Of a stretch of DNA of 64,000 nucleotides, positions 24,599-33,611 are shown one piece after another. The stretch is taken from NCBI GenBank assembly GCA_003133685.1, contig PKYQ01000028.1, positions 1 to 64,000 of the forward strand, read 5' to 3'. This DNA comes from Acidimicrobiaceae bacterium. GTDB lineage: Bacteria; Actinomycetota; Acidimicrobiia; Acidimicrobiales; RAAP-2. Every line of letters begins with the position of its first letter. Within the stretch, counting starts at the first letter, position 1. Made by a program: the position numbers and the translations under genes. The notes under the pieces are model-generated. The model was not told the DNA's origin. It worked only from the letters and a program-made list of their open reading frames with translations, and did no database searches.

Positions 24599-25903
24599 AT
24601 GGCGTGGGACTTTGAGACCGAACCGGAATTCGAGGAACAACTGGTTTGGATGCGCGGCTTCGTGCGCGAGGAGATCATGCCCATCGAGACCCTGGACCTC
24701 AGCCACGACCAAGCATTGGCGTTCATCAAGCCCCTTCAGGATCAGGTTCGCGAACGCGGACTCTGGGCCGCGCACTTACCCCAGGATCTTGGTGGCACGG
24801 GGTTCGGTCAGGTGCGCTTGGGACTGATGCACGAGATCCTCGGTCAGACGCCCTACGGTCCGGTCGTGTTCGGTAACAACGCGCCCGACAGCGGCAACGC
24901 CGAACTGTTGGCGGCCGGGATGGAGATGACCGGTCAGGAATACATACGCGAACGATGGTTGCAGCCGCTCCTCGATGGCACCATGCGCTCGGGGTTCTCG
25001 ATGACCGAACCGGAGACGGCCGGGAGCGATCCGCGACTCTTGAAGACGCGCGCCGTCAAGGACGGTGACGAGTGGGTGCTCAACGGTCACAAGTGGTACA
25101 CGACCAACGGTTCGGTGGCCGACATCCTGGTCGTCATGGCCGTCACCAATCCCGACATCCACCCGTACCAGGGATCATCGATGTTCGTCGTAGCGGTCGA
25201 CACACCGGGCGTCGACATCGTGCGCGACGTCGGCTCGATGGACGACCCGGAAAACCACTACGGGCGCTTCGGGAACCACGCCGAGATTCGCTACGTCGAC
25301 GTGCGGGTACCGGCCGAGAATCTCATCGGCCCCGAGGGCTCGGGCTTCTTGCTCGCGCAGGCGCGTCTCGGACCGGGTCGGATCCATCACTGCATGCGTT
25401 GGCTCGGACAGTCCCAGCGCGCCTTCGACATGATGTGCGAACGCGCCGTCAGTCGTTTCACCCACGGTTCGCTGCTGTCGGAGAAGCAGACCGTGCAGAA
25501 CTGGATAGCTGACTCACGCGCCGAGATGCACGCGGCGCGCTTGATGACACTGCACGCCGCCTGGAAGATGGATCAAGTGGGCGCGTCGGCCTCGCGCGAC
25601 GAGATCGCAATGATCAAGTACTACGGGGCGGCGGTACTGCACAACGTCATCGACCGCGCCATCCAGACGCACGGGGCGCTGGGCTACTCAACCGATCTGC
25701 CGCTCGAGGCGATGTACCGCTGGGCGCGCGCCGCGCGGATCTACGACGGTCCCGACGAAGTCCATCGCCAGACCGTGGCGCGCCACGCGTTGAAGAACTA
25801 CACGCCGAGTGAGGTTCCCAGTGAGTTCATCCCCACGAGGACGGCTGCAGCTCGCGAGAAGTTCGCGGGCATGTTGGAGTTCCTCGAAGCCGAAAAGGTC
25901 TAA
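24599..25903 (+). CDS. Acyl-CoA dehydrogenase
   Basis: A 434-residue FAD-dependent enzyme that introduces the alpha-beta double bond into acyl-CoA thioesters. The start is ATG 24599, with AGAGAGG 8 bases upstream, rather than TTG 24578. Visible family blocks include FSMTEPETAGSDPRLLKTRA (flavin/substrate binding), GHKWYTTNGS, and the C-terminal RAIQTHGALGYSTDLPLEAMYRWARA region where long-chain enzymes place FAD contacts. It is divergent from the riboflavin synthase-like gene; its end overlaps the LLM oxidoreductase end by 4 bases. Probable role: fatty or branched acyl-CoA oxidation with the nearby thiolase. Confidence 0.93.
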   Translation: MAWDFETEPEFEEQLVWMRGFVREEIMPIETLDLSHDQALAFIKPLQDQVRERGLWAAHLPQDLGGTGFGQVRLGLMHEILGQTPYGPVVFGNNAPDSGNAELLAAGMEMTGQEYIRERWLQPLLDGTMRSGFSMTEPETAGSDPRLLKTRAVKDGDEWVLNGHKWYTTNGSVADILVVMAVTNPDIHPYQGSSMFVVAVDTPGVDIVRDVGSMDDPENHYGRFGNHAEIRYVDVRVPAENLIGPEGSGFLLAQARLGPGRIHHCMRWLGQSQRAFDMMCERAVSRFTHGSLLSEKQTVQNWIADSRAEMHAARLMTLHAAWKMDQVGASASRDEIAMIKYYGAAVLHNVIDRAIQTHGALGYSTDLPLEAMYRWARAARIYDGPDEVHRQTVARHALKNYTPSEVPSEFIPTRTAAAREKFAGMLEFLEAEKV

Positions 25904-26853
25904 CGAGGCGCCAGTCCCTCGACGGCCTCTTTGAGGTCGACGCCGAAGGGGACGATGGCGAGCGTCGGAATCTGGACGCCGGCCTCGATGTAGCGCGCAA
26001 CGTGTTCGCGACAGGCCTCGTAGGGGCCGTGGATGATCAGTTCATCAACGACCCAGTCGGGGATCAACTCGTTCGCCAGTTTGCGGTTTCCCTTGGCCCA
26101 GGCGTCCCACATCGGTTGCAACACCTCGCCTCGTCCGAGCCAACGGTGGAACTCGGCGTAGGCGTTCACCGTGAGATACGACGAGATCATGCGTCGCCCG
26201 ATCATTCGCGCGAGGTCGGCGTCGGCCGTGGGCACGACGAAGAGTCGTGCCGCGATGGTCTTACCCTCGCCGACCTCGGCGCGACACTGCGCGACGTCAT
26301 TGGCGCCGAGCCAATTGAGGATGGCGCCGTCGGCCTCTCGACCGGCGAGGCGCAGCATGCCCGGGCGCAGCGCTCCGAGCAGGATCGGCGGACGCACCAG
26401 GACCGGGCGAGAGAGCTTGAAGCCGTGGACCTCGAACGTCTCGAAGATCTCGTCGATCTTCTGGCCTTCGAGGGCTTGCTTCACGAAGTGCAGCACGTCG
26501 CGCGTGCGCGCGTAGGGCTTCTCGTACTTGATTCCGTTCCAGCGCTGCACGACCGGTTCGCTCGAGGCACCCAGTCCCATGATGAATCGACCTTCGGCGA
26601 CTTCGGCCATGGCGGCGATGCTCATGGCGAGCAGTCCCGCGCCGCGCGTGAAGACCGGCGTGACCGCCACGCCGAGGTTCAAACGCGGTTCCCAGATCGC
26701 GGCCAACGTGAGCGGCGTGAAACCGTCGGCCCCGTCGACTTCGGCCGACCAGAGGTCGGTGTAACCGAGATCAGCGATGAGGTGGAACCACTCTTTGTGG
26801 TCGCGAAGCGAGACGCCGTCGAAGGGGATCGTGATGCCGTAGCGAGAGTCCAT
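25900..26853 (-). CDS. LLM-class F420-dependent oxidoreductase
   Basis: A 317-residue luciferase-like TIM-barrel enzyme. RYGITIPFDGVSLRDHKEW at the start, LGVAVTPVFTRGAGLLAMSIAAMAEVAEGRFIMGLGASS in the first third, and RPVLVRPPILLGALRPGMLRLAGREADGAILNWL in the middle are typical of the F420-binding subgroup. The start is ATG 26853 with GAGGAG directly upstream. With cofD and cofE in the same window, F420 rather than FMN is the likely cofactor. The substrate is unknown. It converges with acyl-CoA dehydrogenase, so a link to acyl-CoA oxidation is only positional. Confidence 0.88.
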   Translation of the reverse strand: MDSRYGITIPFDGVSLRDHKEWFHLIADLGYTDLWSAEVDGADGFTPLTLAAIWEPRLNLGVAVTPVFTRGAGLLAMSIAAMAEVAEGRFIMGLGASSEPVVQRWNGIKYEKPYARTRDVLHFVKQALEGQKIDEIFETFEVHGFKLSRPVLVRPPILLGALRPGMLRLAGREADGAILNWLGANDVAQCRAEVGEGKTIAARLFVVPTADADLARMIGRRMISSYLTVNAYAEFHRWLGRGEVLQPMWDAWAKGNRKLANELIPDWVVDELIIHGPYEACREHVARYIEAGVQIPTLAIVPFGVDLKEAVEGLAPR

Positions 26854-26889
26854 CTCCTCAGTGTTCCAGATGTGCGACGTCGTCGTCGA

Positions 26890-27684
26890 TTAGCTGAGGA
26901 AGTCGCCGCCGCGCGGTTTCGGCACTTTGATTCCTCGCCGTTCGAGGTCGTGCTCCCACCGCTCGATCAGCGTTTCGAGCACGGCGACGCGCGCGTAGTG
27001 CTTGCTCTCGGCGGGAATGAGGTCCCAGTGTGCGTGGGATTTATCAGTCATCGCGACCGTGTCCTCGAGCGCGTCCAAGTATGCACCTCGCTTCTCCCGG
27101 TTGCGCCAGTCGTCGGGGGTGAGTTTCCACTGTTTCAAGGGATCGCTCTCGCGGTCCTTGAAGCGCTTCAGTTGTTCCTCGTCCGAGATGTGCAACCAGA
27201 ACTTCACGAGCGTGACGTCGTTGTCGACGAGCAACTGTTCGAAGTCCACGATCTCTTGGCCGGAGCGCTTCGCGGTCGATTTATCGATGAGTCCTTCCAC
27301 GCGTTCGACGAGGAGGCGCCCGTACCACGAGCGGTCAAAGACCGTCATACCTCCGGTGCCCGCGATGTAGGACTGGAAACGCCAGAGGAAGAAGTGTCGG
27401 AGTTCTTCGGCCGTCGGAGGGCCAATGGGCACGACACGAACGTGACGGGGGTCAATACTGGCGGTCAAACGACGAATCGCTCCGCCCTTGCCGGCGGCGT
27501 CGAATCCTTCGAAGAGAACCACCAGGCCGGGAGCCACGACGTCGGGATCGAGCAAGCCAGCGGTGAAGAGGCGGAGTTGCGTCAGTCGATGCTGGGCTGC
27601 CGCGACTCGATCTTGGGACTTCGCTTTGTCCATCGACAATGAGAGGTCGATCTCGTCGACTCGATTGGTCACCGTGACTTCCAA
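26890..27684 (-). CDS. ppk2: Polyphosphate kinase 2 family nucleotide phosphotransferase
   Basis: 264 residues, the length of a single-domain PPK2. It transfers phosphate between polyphosphate and nucleoside mono- or diphosphates in the cytosol. Walker A is EGFDAAGKGG (about 59-68), Walker B is FDRSWYGR (116-123), and the lid region has KQWKLTPDDWRNREKRGAY. The start is ambiguous between TTG 27684 and GTG 27669. It sits 36 bases upstream of the LLM oxidoreductase in the same direction, but it probably has its own promoter. AMP versus ADP preference cannot be read with confidence. Confidence 0.92.
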   Translation of the reverse strand: MEVTVTNRVDEIDLSLSMDKAKSQDRVAAAQHRLTQLRLFTAGLLDPDVVAPGLVVLFEGFDAAGKGGAIRRLTASIDPRHVRVVPIGPPTAEELRHFFLWRFQSYIAGTGGMTVFDRSWYGRLLVERVEGLIDKSTAKRSGQEIVDFEQLLVDNDVTLVKFWLHISDEEQLKRFKDRESDPLKQWKLTPDDWRNREKRGAYLDALEDTVAMTDKSHAHWDLIPAESKHYARVAVLETLIERWEHDLERRGIKVPKPRGGDFLS

Positions 27685-27783
27685 TCAAGTTCTATTGCTC
27701 GTTTCACGCTCGTCCTTTCGCTCTTTGCAAAGTAGCGCAGGGCGAAGGGACGCAGCGGCGCGGGCGACGGTCAGTATGCGCTG

Positions 27784-28674
27784 TTACGAATCAGCTGGAG
27801 CGTCACCCGCCTCTTCGATTGCTTCTGCCACAAATAATGCGAGGTCCGCCGGCGACGGCAGGGCGTCTTGAATCTCCGGTGGCAAGTCTCCAAACGTGTA
27901 CTCCGCTACGGCCAGCGGCGATCCAACGCCACGAAGGGCATAATCCACGACGACCTGCGACTTGGACGCGCACAGCAGGATGCCAATCGTCGAGCCATCA
28001 CGCCCGTCGTTGTGGCGCAGTTGGTAATCGACGATGTTGCTATACAGGTTCAGCTTGCCCACGTATTCGGCCTTGAACTCACCGATTTTCAGTTCAAAGA
28101 CCACGAACCGACGAAGGAGATGATGGTAAAAGAGAAGATCGAGATAGCACTCGTGTTCTGCCTGGTCCTTATCGGCCAATACCAATCGGTGTTGACGCCC
28201 GTCGTAGTAGAAGCCCACGCCGGGCTCTTGCAGTGTCTTCGCAAGATTGGCGACGAGTCCAGTCTCGACGTCACGTTCCGCGGCGTCGCTCGCCAGTGTC
28301 AAGAACTCGAAGTTGTAGGGGTCCTTAATCATTTGCTGCACCATCTCAGATTCGTCTGGGGGCAATGACTTAGTGAAATTAGTCGGAGCGGCTCCGGTTC
28401 GCCGGTGAAGCGCGCTCCTGATCTGGTTCAGAAGGACGGCTCGGCTCAATCCTTCTTTGGCTGCGCTGGCTGCGTAGAAATCCCTGATCATAGGGACTTC
28501 ATCCAGGTCCAGAAGGACCGTGACATGCCCCCACGGCAATTGCGCAACAGGTTGTTGCGCGATTGCCGTGGGGGACGCCGACGCGAATTGTTGCATGTAC
28601 TGAAGGTTTCGTGGCGACAGTCCTGTCATGGTAGGGAATTCGCTTTTATGGTCTGCCGAGAGGCGAATGATCAC
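27784..28674 (-). CDS. YhcG-type (DUF1016) PDDEXK nuclease, 5' part frameshifted
   Basis: 296 residues covering the end of the N-terminal DUF1016 domain (RLSADHKSEFPTMTGLSPRNL, VAQLPWGHVTVLLD) and the C-terminal PD-(D/E)XK nuclease region (DPYNFEFLTLASDAAERD, YLDLLFYHHLLRRFVVFELKIGEFK). Full family members begin about 60 residues earlier. That earlier part is visible upstream in another frame as NLYWSIGQIILER (28741-28700 region), and the joining segment GEQGWDTRV is in the present frame, so a single-base loss near 28695-28705 has split the gene. It is likely a decayed defence-associated nuclease, or expressed from the internal GTG in shortened form. Confidence 0.8.
   Translation of the reverse strand: MIIRLSADHKSEFPTMTGLSPRNLQYMQQFASASPTAIAQQPVAQLPWGHVTVLLDLDEVPMIRDFYAASAAKEGLSRAVLLNQIRSALHRRTGAAPTNFTKSLPPDESEMVQQMIKDPYNFEFLTLASDAAERDVETGLVANLAKTLQEPGVGFYYDGRQHRLVLADKDQAEHECYLDLLFYHHLLRRFVVFELKIGEFKAEYVGKLNLYSNIVDYQLRHNDGRDGSTIGILLCASKSQVVVDYALRGVGSPLAVAEYTFGDLPPEIQDALPSPADLALFVAEAIEEAGDAPADS
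28528..28574. repeat. Long hairpin (22-base arms, 3-base loop) inside the nuclease gene
   Basis: Left arm 28528-28549, loop 28550-28552, right arm 28553-28574. All 22 positions pair except one T-G (28541 with 28561). It lies in the codons for SPTAIAQQPVAQLPWGH, next to a conserved family motif. Confidence 0.95.
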
Positions 28675-28750
28675 TCTGGTGTCCCAGCCCTGTTCGCCAC
28701 ACGTTCCAGAATAATTTGGCCGATTGACCAGTAGAGATTGCCTATCGTTT

Positions 28751-29362
28751 TCAATTCAGCTTTGGTTGGGCTCTAGTTTCAAATGGCGTCACCCACACGT
28801 CGCTGCCGCATGGCTTCGCGTTTACTGACGGCTGAAAATTCTGTCGGTCTTTGCTCGGGAGCACCACGTTGGCCCATTGCGTCGATCTACACGACTGATT
28901 TCTTTTCGGATCGTCTTGCCACGTCACGCCGATAGATGCGACCATTCCATTGGCGAGCGCGACGCGACTCGGCGCTGGCTCGGCGAAAACCATTGAGGCC
29001 AGATGAACGTCGTGACCGATGAGATGCGTGGCCCGAGGTTCGAAGAATTGGACCGAGGGGTAGCCCGTGAGAACACAGCGACTGCCGAGATTGACGAAGA
29101 GAATCGTCATGTAGCCTGCCCCGTCAGCGCCCTCGACCGGCGTACTTGCGACGACGAGGTGATTGCACGAGGGAATATCTGCGGTCGACGATGTCGCTCC
29201 GGCCCGCACTGGCGGGATCACGATGAAACTAAGGGCGGCTCCGCTGGAGAGCACGCACCCGAGTGCGAAGAGCACGACGAAACGTCGGCCCCGCCGTTCC
29301 AGGGCGTACATCGCCATCATGAAGGTGAGCGCGACGACGCCGTAGATGGTGACGGCGTTCAC
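28751..29362 (-). CDS. DUF4232-type membrane-anchored protein
   Basis: 203 residues. Two hydrophobic helices (about 4-18 and 28-51) precede an external domain. CNHLVVASTPVEGADGAGYMTILFVNLGSRCVLTGYPSVQFFE has the Cys, Gly and NxGsxxCxLxGYP features of the actinobacterial DUF4232 family, and a second Cys pair follows (NQSCRSTQW ... AKPCGS). These domains are secreted or lipid-anchored and have no known enzyme activity. The gene starts 11 bases after the end of the YfhO-like gene, so the two are probably one transcript. Its 3' end runs directly into the damaged nuclease gene. Confidence 0.75.
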   Translation of the reverse strand: MNAVTIYGVVALTFMMAMYALERRGRRFVVLFALGCVLSSGAALSFIVIPPVRAGATSSTADIPSCNHLVVASTPVEGADGAGYMTILFVNLGSRCVLTGYPSVQFFEPRATHLIGHDVHLASMVFAEPAPSRVALANGMVASIGVTWQDDPKRNQSCRSTQWANVVLPSKDRQNFQPSVNAKPCGSDVWVTPFETRAQPKLN

Positions 29363-29372
29363 GGCGTTCCCG

Positions 29373-31622
29373 CTAGGGGAGTCGATCGCGCATGAGATAA
29401 CGCCGCTCGTAGATCCACATGCCTACGAGGAAGAGCGCCGCCAGCAGGGCGAGAAGAATTGCGTACTTCTCATGCGGCGGCAAGAAGCTGTAGGTGACGG
29501 TTGAAGTGCCCGCGGGTACCTGCACGCTCTGGTAGACGCCGTAGTCGACGGAGGTGATGGTGACCGCCTTCCCGTTCACGTAGGCCTTCCAGCCGGCCAT
29601 CATGAGTTCGGTTCGCACGAGCGTTGAAGCGCCATTGGGACAGTTCACGACCGCTTTGTTCACGTTCGTGGTCGTGACCGTGCATGATGAGGACCTGGTC
29701 GACAGGAACGCTCTCGGGTGGGGCATCTCGTAGATGTTGACTTTGGCGTCGGTGTAGGCGAGCGTCACGCCGAGATTCGTCAGCGCGGGCAGGATTACCA
29801 GTGCCTGGGGCATCATCAAGTACTTGACCGAGGCCGCCTCGTAATTCTTGAAGTGCGTGACGATTTCATTCTCCTGGGCGATCATGCCGGTCATACCGTT
29901 GTGGATCACGAACTGGTTCGACGGCACGAGACCGGGGTAGAGCTGGGTCTCGATCAACTTGGAGAACTTCTCGGGGAACGGGAGGTCGATCGCGTTGAGC
30001 TCGTTCAGTCCGTACTGTGATCCCCAATTGGGCGTCAGGACCGCGAAGTCGAAGAAGCGATAGTCCCCCTCGTTCTTTTGTAGGTACGAGATCGGACCCA
30101 TGTCGACGTTGACGATTTTCGCCGACCCGCCGCCCGGCACGCCGAACATCAACAGTGACTCACCGACCAACACCAACGCCACGAGCAGCGGCACGATCTT
30201 GTACTTCGTCAGTCGTCCGAGGACCAGCAAGGCGATGATCGCGATGAAGGGGATCGCGTCGAGGAACGCGTAGATGTAGCGGGCGCGGTGACCGTAGACG
30301 ATGCCGTCGTTGAGTGAACTGGCGGCCAGCACGATCCAGATGAGCCCGAGCAGCATGACCGAGGTCGTCACCGTGAAGCGACGCTTGGCCTTGACGCTCT
30401 CGGCCAGGTCCATCAGGCCGAAGGCCGCGAGGAGGATGAACGACAGTTCACAACTCGACATGATGTAGCGACCGAACGACACGTTCTCGATCAATGGGAT
30501 GAGGTTCCATACCTTGCGCAGTTCCAAGAAGTTCCACGCGCCACAGAGTCCGATGACGGTCCACGCGGCGAGATAGATGCGAAGCGGCCGAAGGCGTTTG
30601 CCGAAGAGACCGAGAAGAGCCAGCGCCCCCACGCTCGCGGTGAAGTACCCACCAATCCCACCCCAGATACTCGCCACGTTGAGATTCGTGAAGAGTGTGC
30701 CGTGGACGTAGGGGTCGAAGAACATCTGTATGGCGTGAATCGAGATGTGCGCGGTGCCGTCGATCGCCGCCGTATGGTGACCGAGGTTGGCGACCTTAGA
30801 GAAGTCCGCGAACGGCACCAGTATGGGCAGCGACAGGAGAACGCCGATGCCGCCGGCGATCCCGAGGCGACCGACGGCGCGACGACGCGAATCGCTGGGC
30901 AACGAGAACAAACGCACCGCGGCCCAGCCCAAGGCGAAGAGTCCGTTGAAGTAGGCGACCTCGGGGAAGCCGGAGTAAAAGGCGACGGCGATCGCGATCG
31001 CCGCCAGAAACCAGCCCCGGTTGTTCTTGGTCTGGGCGGAGTCGTAGATCATCTCGATGCCGAGCAGGAGCAACGGCAAGAAGGCGATGGGGTTTAAGAC
31101 CGCGTTGCCGACCCAGGCGAAGGTGCCGTTCAGTGCGAAGAGACACCCCGCGGCGGTGGCGAAGATCATTGGCACGCCGAGGCGCTTGGCCAGGAAGTAC
31201 GTCGAGAAACCGGCGATGAACTCGAGGCAGATGTGGAACCAGAGAAGTCCGGCCGGGAAGGCGAACAACAAGGTGAGCGGGAAGAGCGACGCCGCCTGCA
31301 TCTCACCCGCCAGGGGTTGACCGAGTCCTTCGTAGAAGTTCCACCACGGCAGGTGTCCGTGCAGGAGGTCCATCGCCGAGAGATGACCGAGCGGCTGGGT
31401 GATGAATCCGACGTTCGGGTCGATCATCGGTCGACCACACGTGATGTGGCACACCGTCGTCGAGATGTTCGCGGTCCACCAGATGGGATTGATGTTCGAT
31501 TCGCCGACGAGATACAGACCGTTGCCGATCAAGACCGCCAACAGGATCAGGAGTAATGCGGTGGTCGAAGGTGGGAGTCGCCGGTAGAAGGTGAGGAACC
31601 GTTTCCACGCTGACGTCACCAC
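29373..31622 (-). CDS. YfhO-like multispanning membrane protein, probable GT-C glycosyltransferase
   Basis: 749 residues with about twelve to thirteen membrane helices, an external beta-rich domain (about 520-710) and a final helix followed by basic residues. Motifs such as PWWNFYEGLGQPLAGEMQAASLFPLTLLF near the N-terminus and the C-terminal VRTELMMAGWKAYVNGKAV ... VQVPAGTSTVTYSFLPP pattern are typical of the YfhO family, thought to transfer sugars from polyprenyl carriers outside the membrane. Two tandem GTG codons (31622, 31619) can start it; TAGCCT on the minus strand (31631-31626) lies 6 bases before the second. It follows a cytosolic family 2 glycosyltransferase on the same strand. Confidence 0.82.
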   Translation of the reverse strand: MVTSAWKRFLTFYRRLPPSTTALLLILLAVLIGNGLYLVGESNINPIWWTANISTTVCHITCGRPMIDPNVGFITQPLGHLSAMDLLHGHLPWWNFYEGLGQPLAGEMQAASLFPLTLLFAFPAGLLWFHICLEFIAGFSTYFLAKRLGVPMIFATAAGCLFALNGTFAWVGNAVLNPIAFLPLLLLGIEMIYDSAQTKNNRGWFLAAIAIAVAFYSGFPEVAYFNGLFALGWAAVRLFSLPSDSRRRAVGRLGIAGGIGVLLSLPILVPFADFSKVANLGHHTAAIDGTAHISIHAIQMFFDPYVHGTLFTNLNVASIWGGIGGYFTASVGALALLGLFGKRLRPLRIYLAAWTVIGLCGAWNFLELRKVWNLIPLIENVSFGRYIMSSCELSFILLAAFGLMDLAESVKAKRRFTVTTSVMLLGLIWIVLAASSLNDGIVYGHRARYIYAFLDAIPFIAIIALLVLGRLTKYKIVPLLVALVLVGESLLMFGVPGGGSAKIVNVDMGPISYLQKNEGDYRFFDFAVLTPNWGSQYGLNELNAIDLPFPEKFSKLIETQLYPGLVPSNQFVIHNGMTGMIAQENEIVTHFKNYEAASVKYLMMPQALVILPALTNLGVTLAYTDAKVNIYEMPHPRAFLSTRSSSCTVTTTNVNKAVVNCPNGASTLVRTELMMAGWKAYVNGKAVTITSVDYGVYQSVQVPAGTSTVTYSFLPPHEKYAILLALLAALFLVGMWIYERRYLMRDRLP

Positions 31623-31660
31623 TTCAGGCTACAAGAGTCGATGATTGACGACCGGTGACT

Positions 31661-33553
31661 TCAGCGCGGCAGATAGAACATCGTCTCGCCGAGCAGCAGC
31701 AGCGCCTCGGGGAAGAACGGATCTTTGAAGGTGCCGAAGATGTCCCATCGGCGGATGAAGCGATTGCGGTCCTCCAAGGGATCAAGGCTGCCCCGCGACG
31801 AACTGACGTGGTGGATCAACTGCACGTCCGGGGTGTAGAGGACGAAACGTGTGTCGCTCTGGGCGCGCAGACATAAATCGATGTCGTTCATCGTGACGGC
31901 CAGGCGCTCGTCCATGCCGCCGAGCGAATTCCAGAACTCTCGCCTCGCCATCTGGACCGCGCCGGTGACGGCGGCGACGTCGCGTGTCGACATCGAGAAC
32001 TGGTCGGGGTGCGGGTAGTTGGAATCGGTGCGCAAATGCTGCGGGTACGGCGAGATGACGATGCTCTCGTGCTCGCGATGTCCGTACTGGTCCAAGAGGC
32101 ACGCCCCGACGATGCCGACGTCCGGCAACGCCGCGAGCGAGACCAGTCGTTCCAGCCAATCCGGCGTCATCAGAATCGTGTCGTTGTTCAGCGTCACCAC
32201 GAAATCGGCGCTGGAGTGCTCGACTCCGCGATTGACGATCTTGGCGTAGTTGAAGGGTCCGGGACAGGGCACGACGCGGTATTTCGACTCCGCGAAGTAC
32301 TCGAGCGATTCCGGCTCGATCGAGTCGTTGTCGAGCAAGATGACGTCCCAGTTCTGATAGGTCGTCTTGTTCTCGAGCGCCTCGATGCAGTTGCGCACCA
32401 GATCGATACGGTCGCGCGTCGGGATGATGACGTCGATTGACGGTTGGGGCGAGGGAACGTCGAGCTTCCAGGCCGACAGTCCGGGCACCGTGCCCGGTTC
32501 GACACTGCCGCGCCATCCGCGGCGCGCCAGCGCCCTCTCGGTTGCTCGACAGGTGTCGGCGTCGACGTGGCTGCGCTCGAAGGCCAATTCCGGTCTCGCC
32601 GCCGGCAAGACCAGATTGACGTGGCGAAAGATCGCGCCGCCCTCGCTGAGTCGAAGGTAGGCGTCGTGCTCGAAGGCCCAACCAGCGTCCGAATCGAATC
32701 CGCGGATTTTCCGAAGTGTTGCGACGCGCAGCAGGGCTGGTCGTCCCACGAGGTTGTAGCTGAGCAACGTGTGGGGAGGAACGGAGGAGAATTTGAATAA
32801 CGGGGTAAACCGATTCGGGCCGTTTTCGTCAGCGAAGACGACGTCGGCGTCGACGGTCGCGTGGTTGAACAGCGCGAGGAGCGCGGTGGCACGTGCTTCC
32901 TCAGTGCTCGTCGTGTCGCACAGAAAGATCCACGTAGCAGTCGTCTCATTGAGCGCCTCATTGGCTGCGCTTATTGCGGCCGGCGCGGGCATTCGTTCAT
33001 CGACGACGACGGTTGTCACGTCGTCCGTTGACACCTGATAGGAGGCGAGGTTGATGAATCGAATCGCGGTTTTGGGCGAGTAGTTGAGGGGAAAGACCTT
33101 CGACTTGTCCTCAGGTATGGCTTCGCTGGCGAATCGTGCTGTGGCTTTGATCGGCTCGTAGCGTCGCGACGTGCGCAGTCGGCGAACCAATTGGAGGATC
33201 GGACGTCCGAATATTCGAGCGATTCGATAGCGTCTCGTATCCTCGCCGAGGAGTTCACCGAGGATGCGCTGCCACCGCTTGCCCGACATCATGTGCATGT
33301 CGTAGTGAAAGGCGGCCCAGCGGCGCTTCATTTCTTCATCGCTGACTACCGGTTGATCAGACTCGCCGTCGAGGTCGAATCGTTGGAAGGCTGGCACTCG
33401 GTCATGCTTTCGCTCGGGGAACGTCGATCCTCGGAACCTGCGACGCGTACCAAATTTAACGTCCGCGAACCGACGGGTCCGAGCATCGGCGAAAGTCCGT
33501 TCGGGAGCGCCGAATCTTACGTCGTGAGACTCGTAATTCGGGGCGGACGGCAT
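31661..33553 (-). CDS. Family 2 glycosyltransferase
   Basis: 630 residues from ATG 33553, chosen because an upstream start would overlap the divergent permease promoter. The C-terminal half (about 370-620) is the GT-A catalytic domain: PSIDVIIPTRDRIDLVRNCIEAL, VILLDNDS, VVTLNNDTILMTPDWLERLV and MNDIDLCLRAQ. A DxD-like ND and the catalytic region are present. The N-terminal 370 residues include a second, weaker glycosyltransferase-like part (ATWIFLCDTTSTEEA, DVVFADENG), as in O-antigen or rhamnan polymerase-type enzymes with two GT2 modules. It is probably cytosolic at the membrane, working with the YfhO-like gene downstream. Confidence 0.87.
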   Translation of the reverse strand: MPSAPNYESHDVRFGAPERTFADARTRRFADVKFGTRRRFRGSTFPERKHDRVPAFQRFDLDGESDQPVVSDEEMKRRWAAFHYDMHMMSGKRWQRILGELLGEDTRRYRIARIFGRPILQLVRRLRTSRRYEPIKATARFASEAIPEDKSKVFPLNYSPKTAIRFINLASYQVSTDDVTTVVVDERMPAPAAISAANEALNETTATWIFLCDTTSTEEARATALLALFNHATVDADVVFADENGPNRFTPLFKFSSVPPHTLLSYNLVGRPALLRVATLRKIRGFDSDAGWAFEHDAYLRLSEGGAIFRHVNLVLPAARPELAFERSHVDADTCRATERALARRGWRGSVEPGTVPGLSAWKLDVPSPQPSIDVIIPTRDRIDLVRNCIEALENKTTYQNWDVILLDNDSIEPESLEYFAESKYRVVPCPGPFNYAKIVNRGVEHSSADFVVTLNNDTILMTPDWLERLVSLAALPDVGIVGACLLDQYGHREHESIVISPYPQHLRTDSNYPHPDQFSMSTRDVAAVTGAVQMARREFWNSLGGMDERLAVTMNDIDLCLRAQSDTRFVLYTPDVQLIHHVSSSRGSLDPLEDRNRFIRRWDIFGTFKDPFFPEALLLLGETMFYLPR

Positions 33554-33611
33554 GTTACATTGCCTTACCCAATTAATCAGCAAGGTGATATCCCACAAGA
33601 AAGAGGTAGGC

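Noticed and set aside
26002-27642. Long plus-strand open frame opposite the LLM oxidoreductase and PPK2
   Set aside because: The minus-strand proteins have clear motifs. The long antisense frame is a by-product of GC-rich codons and spans two genes and their gap.
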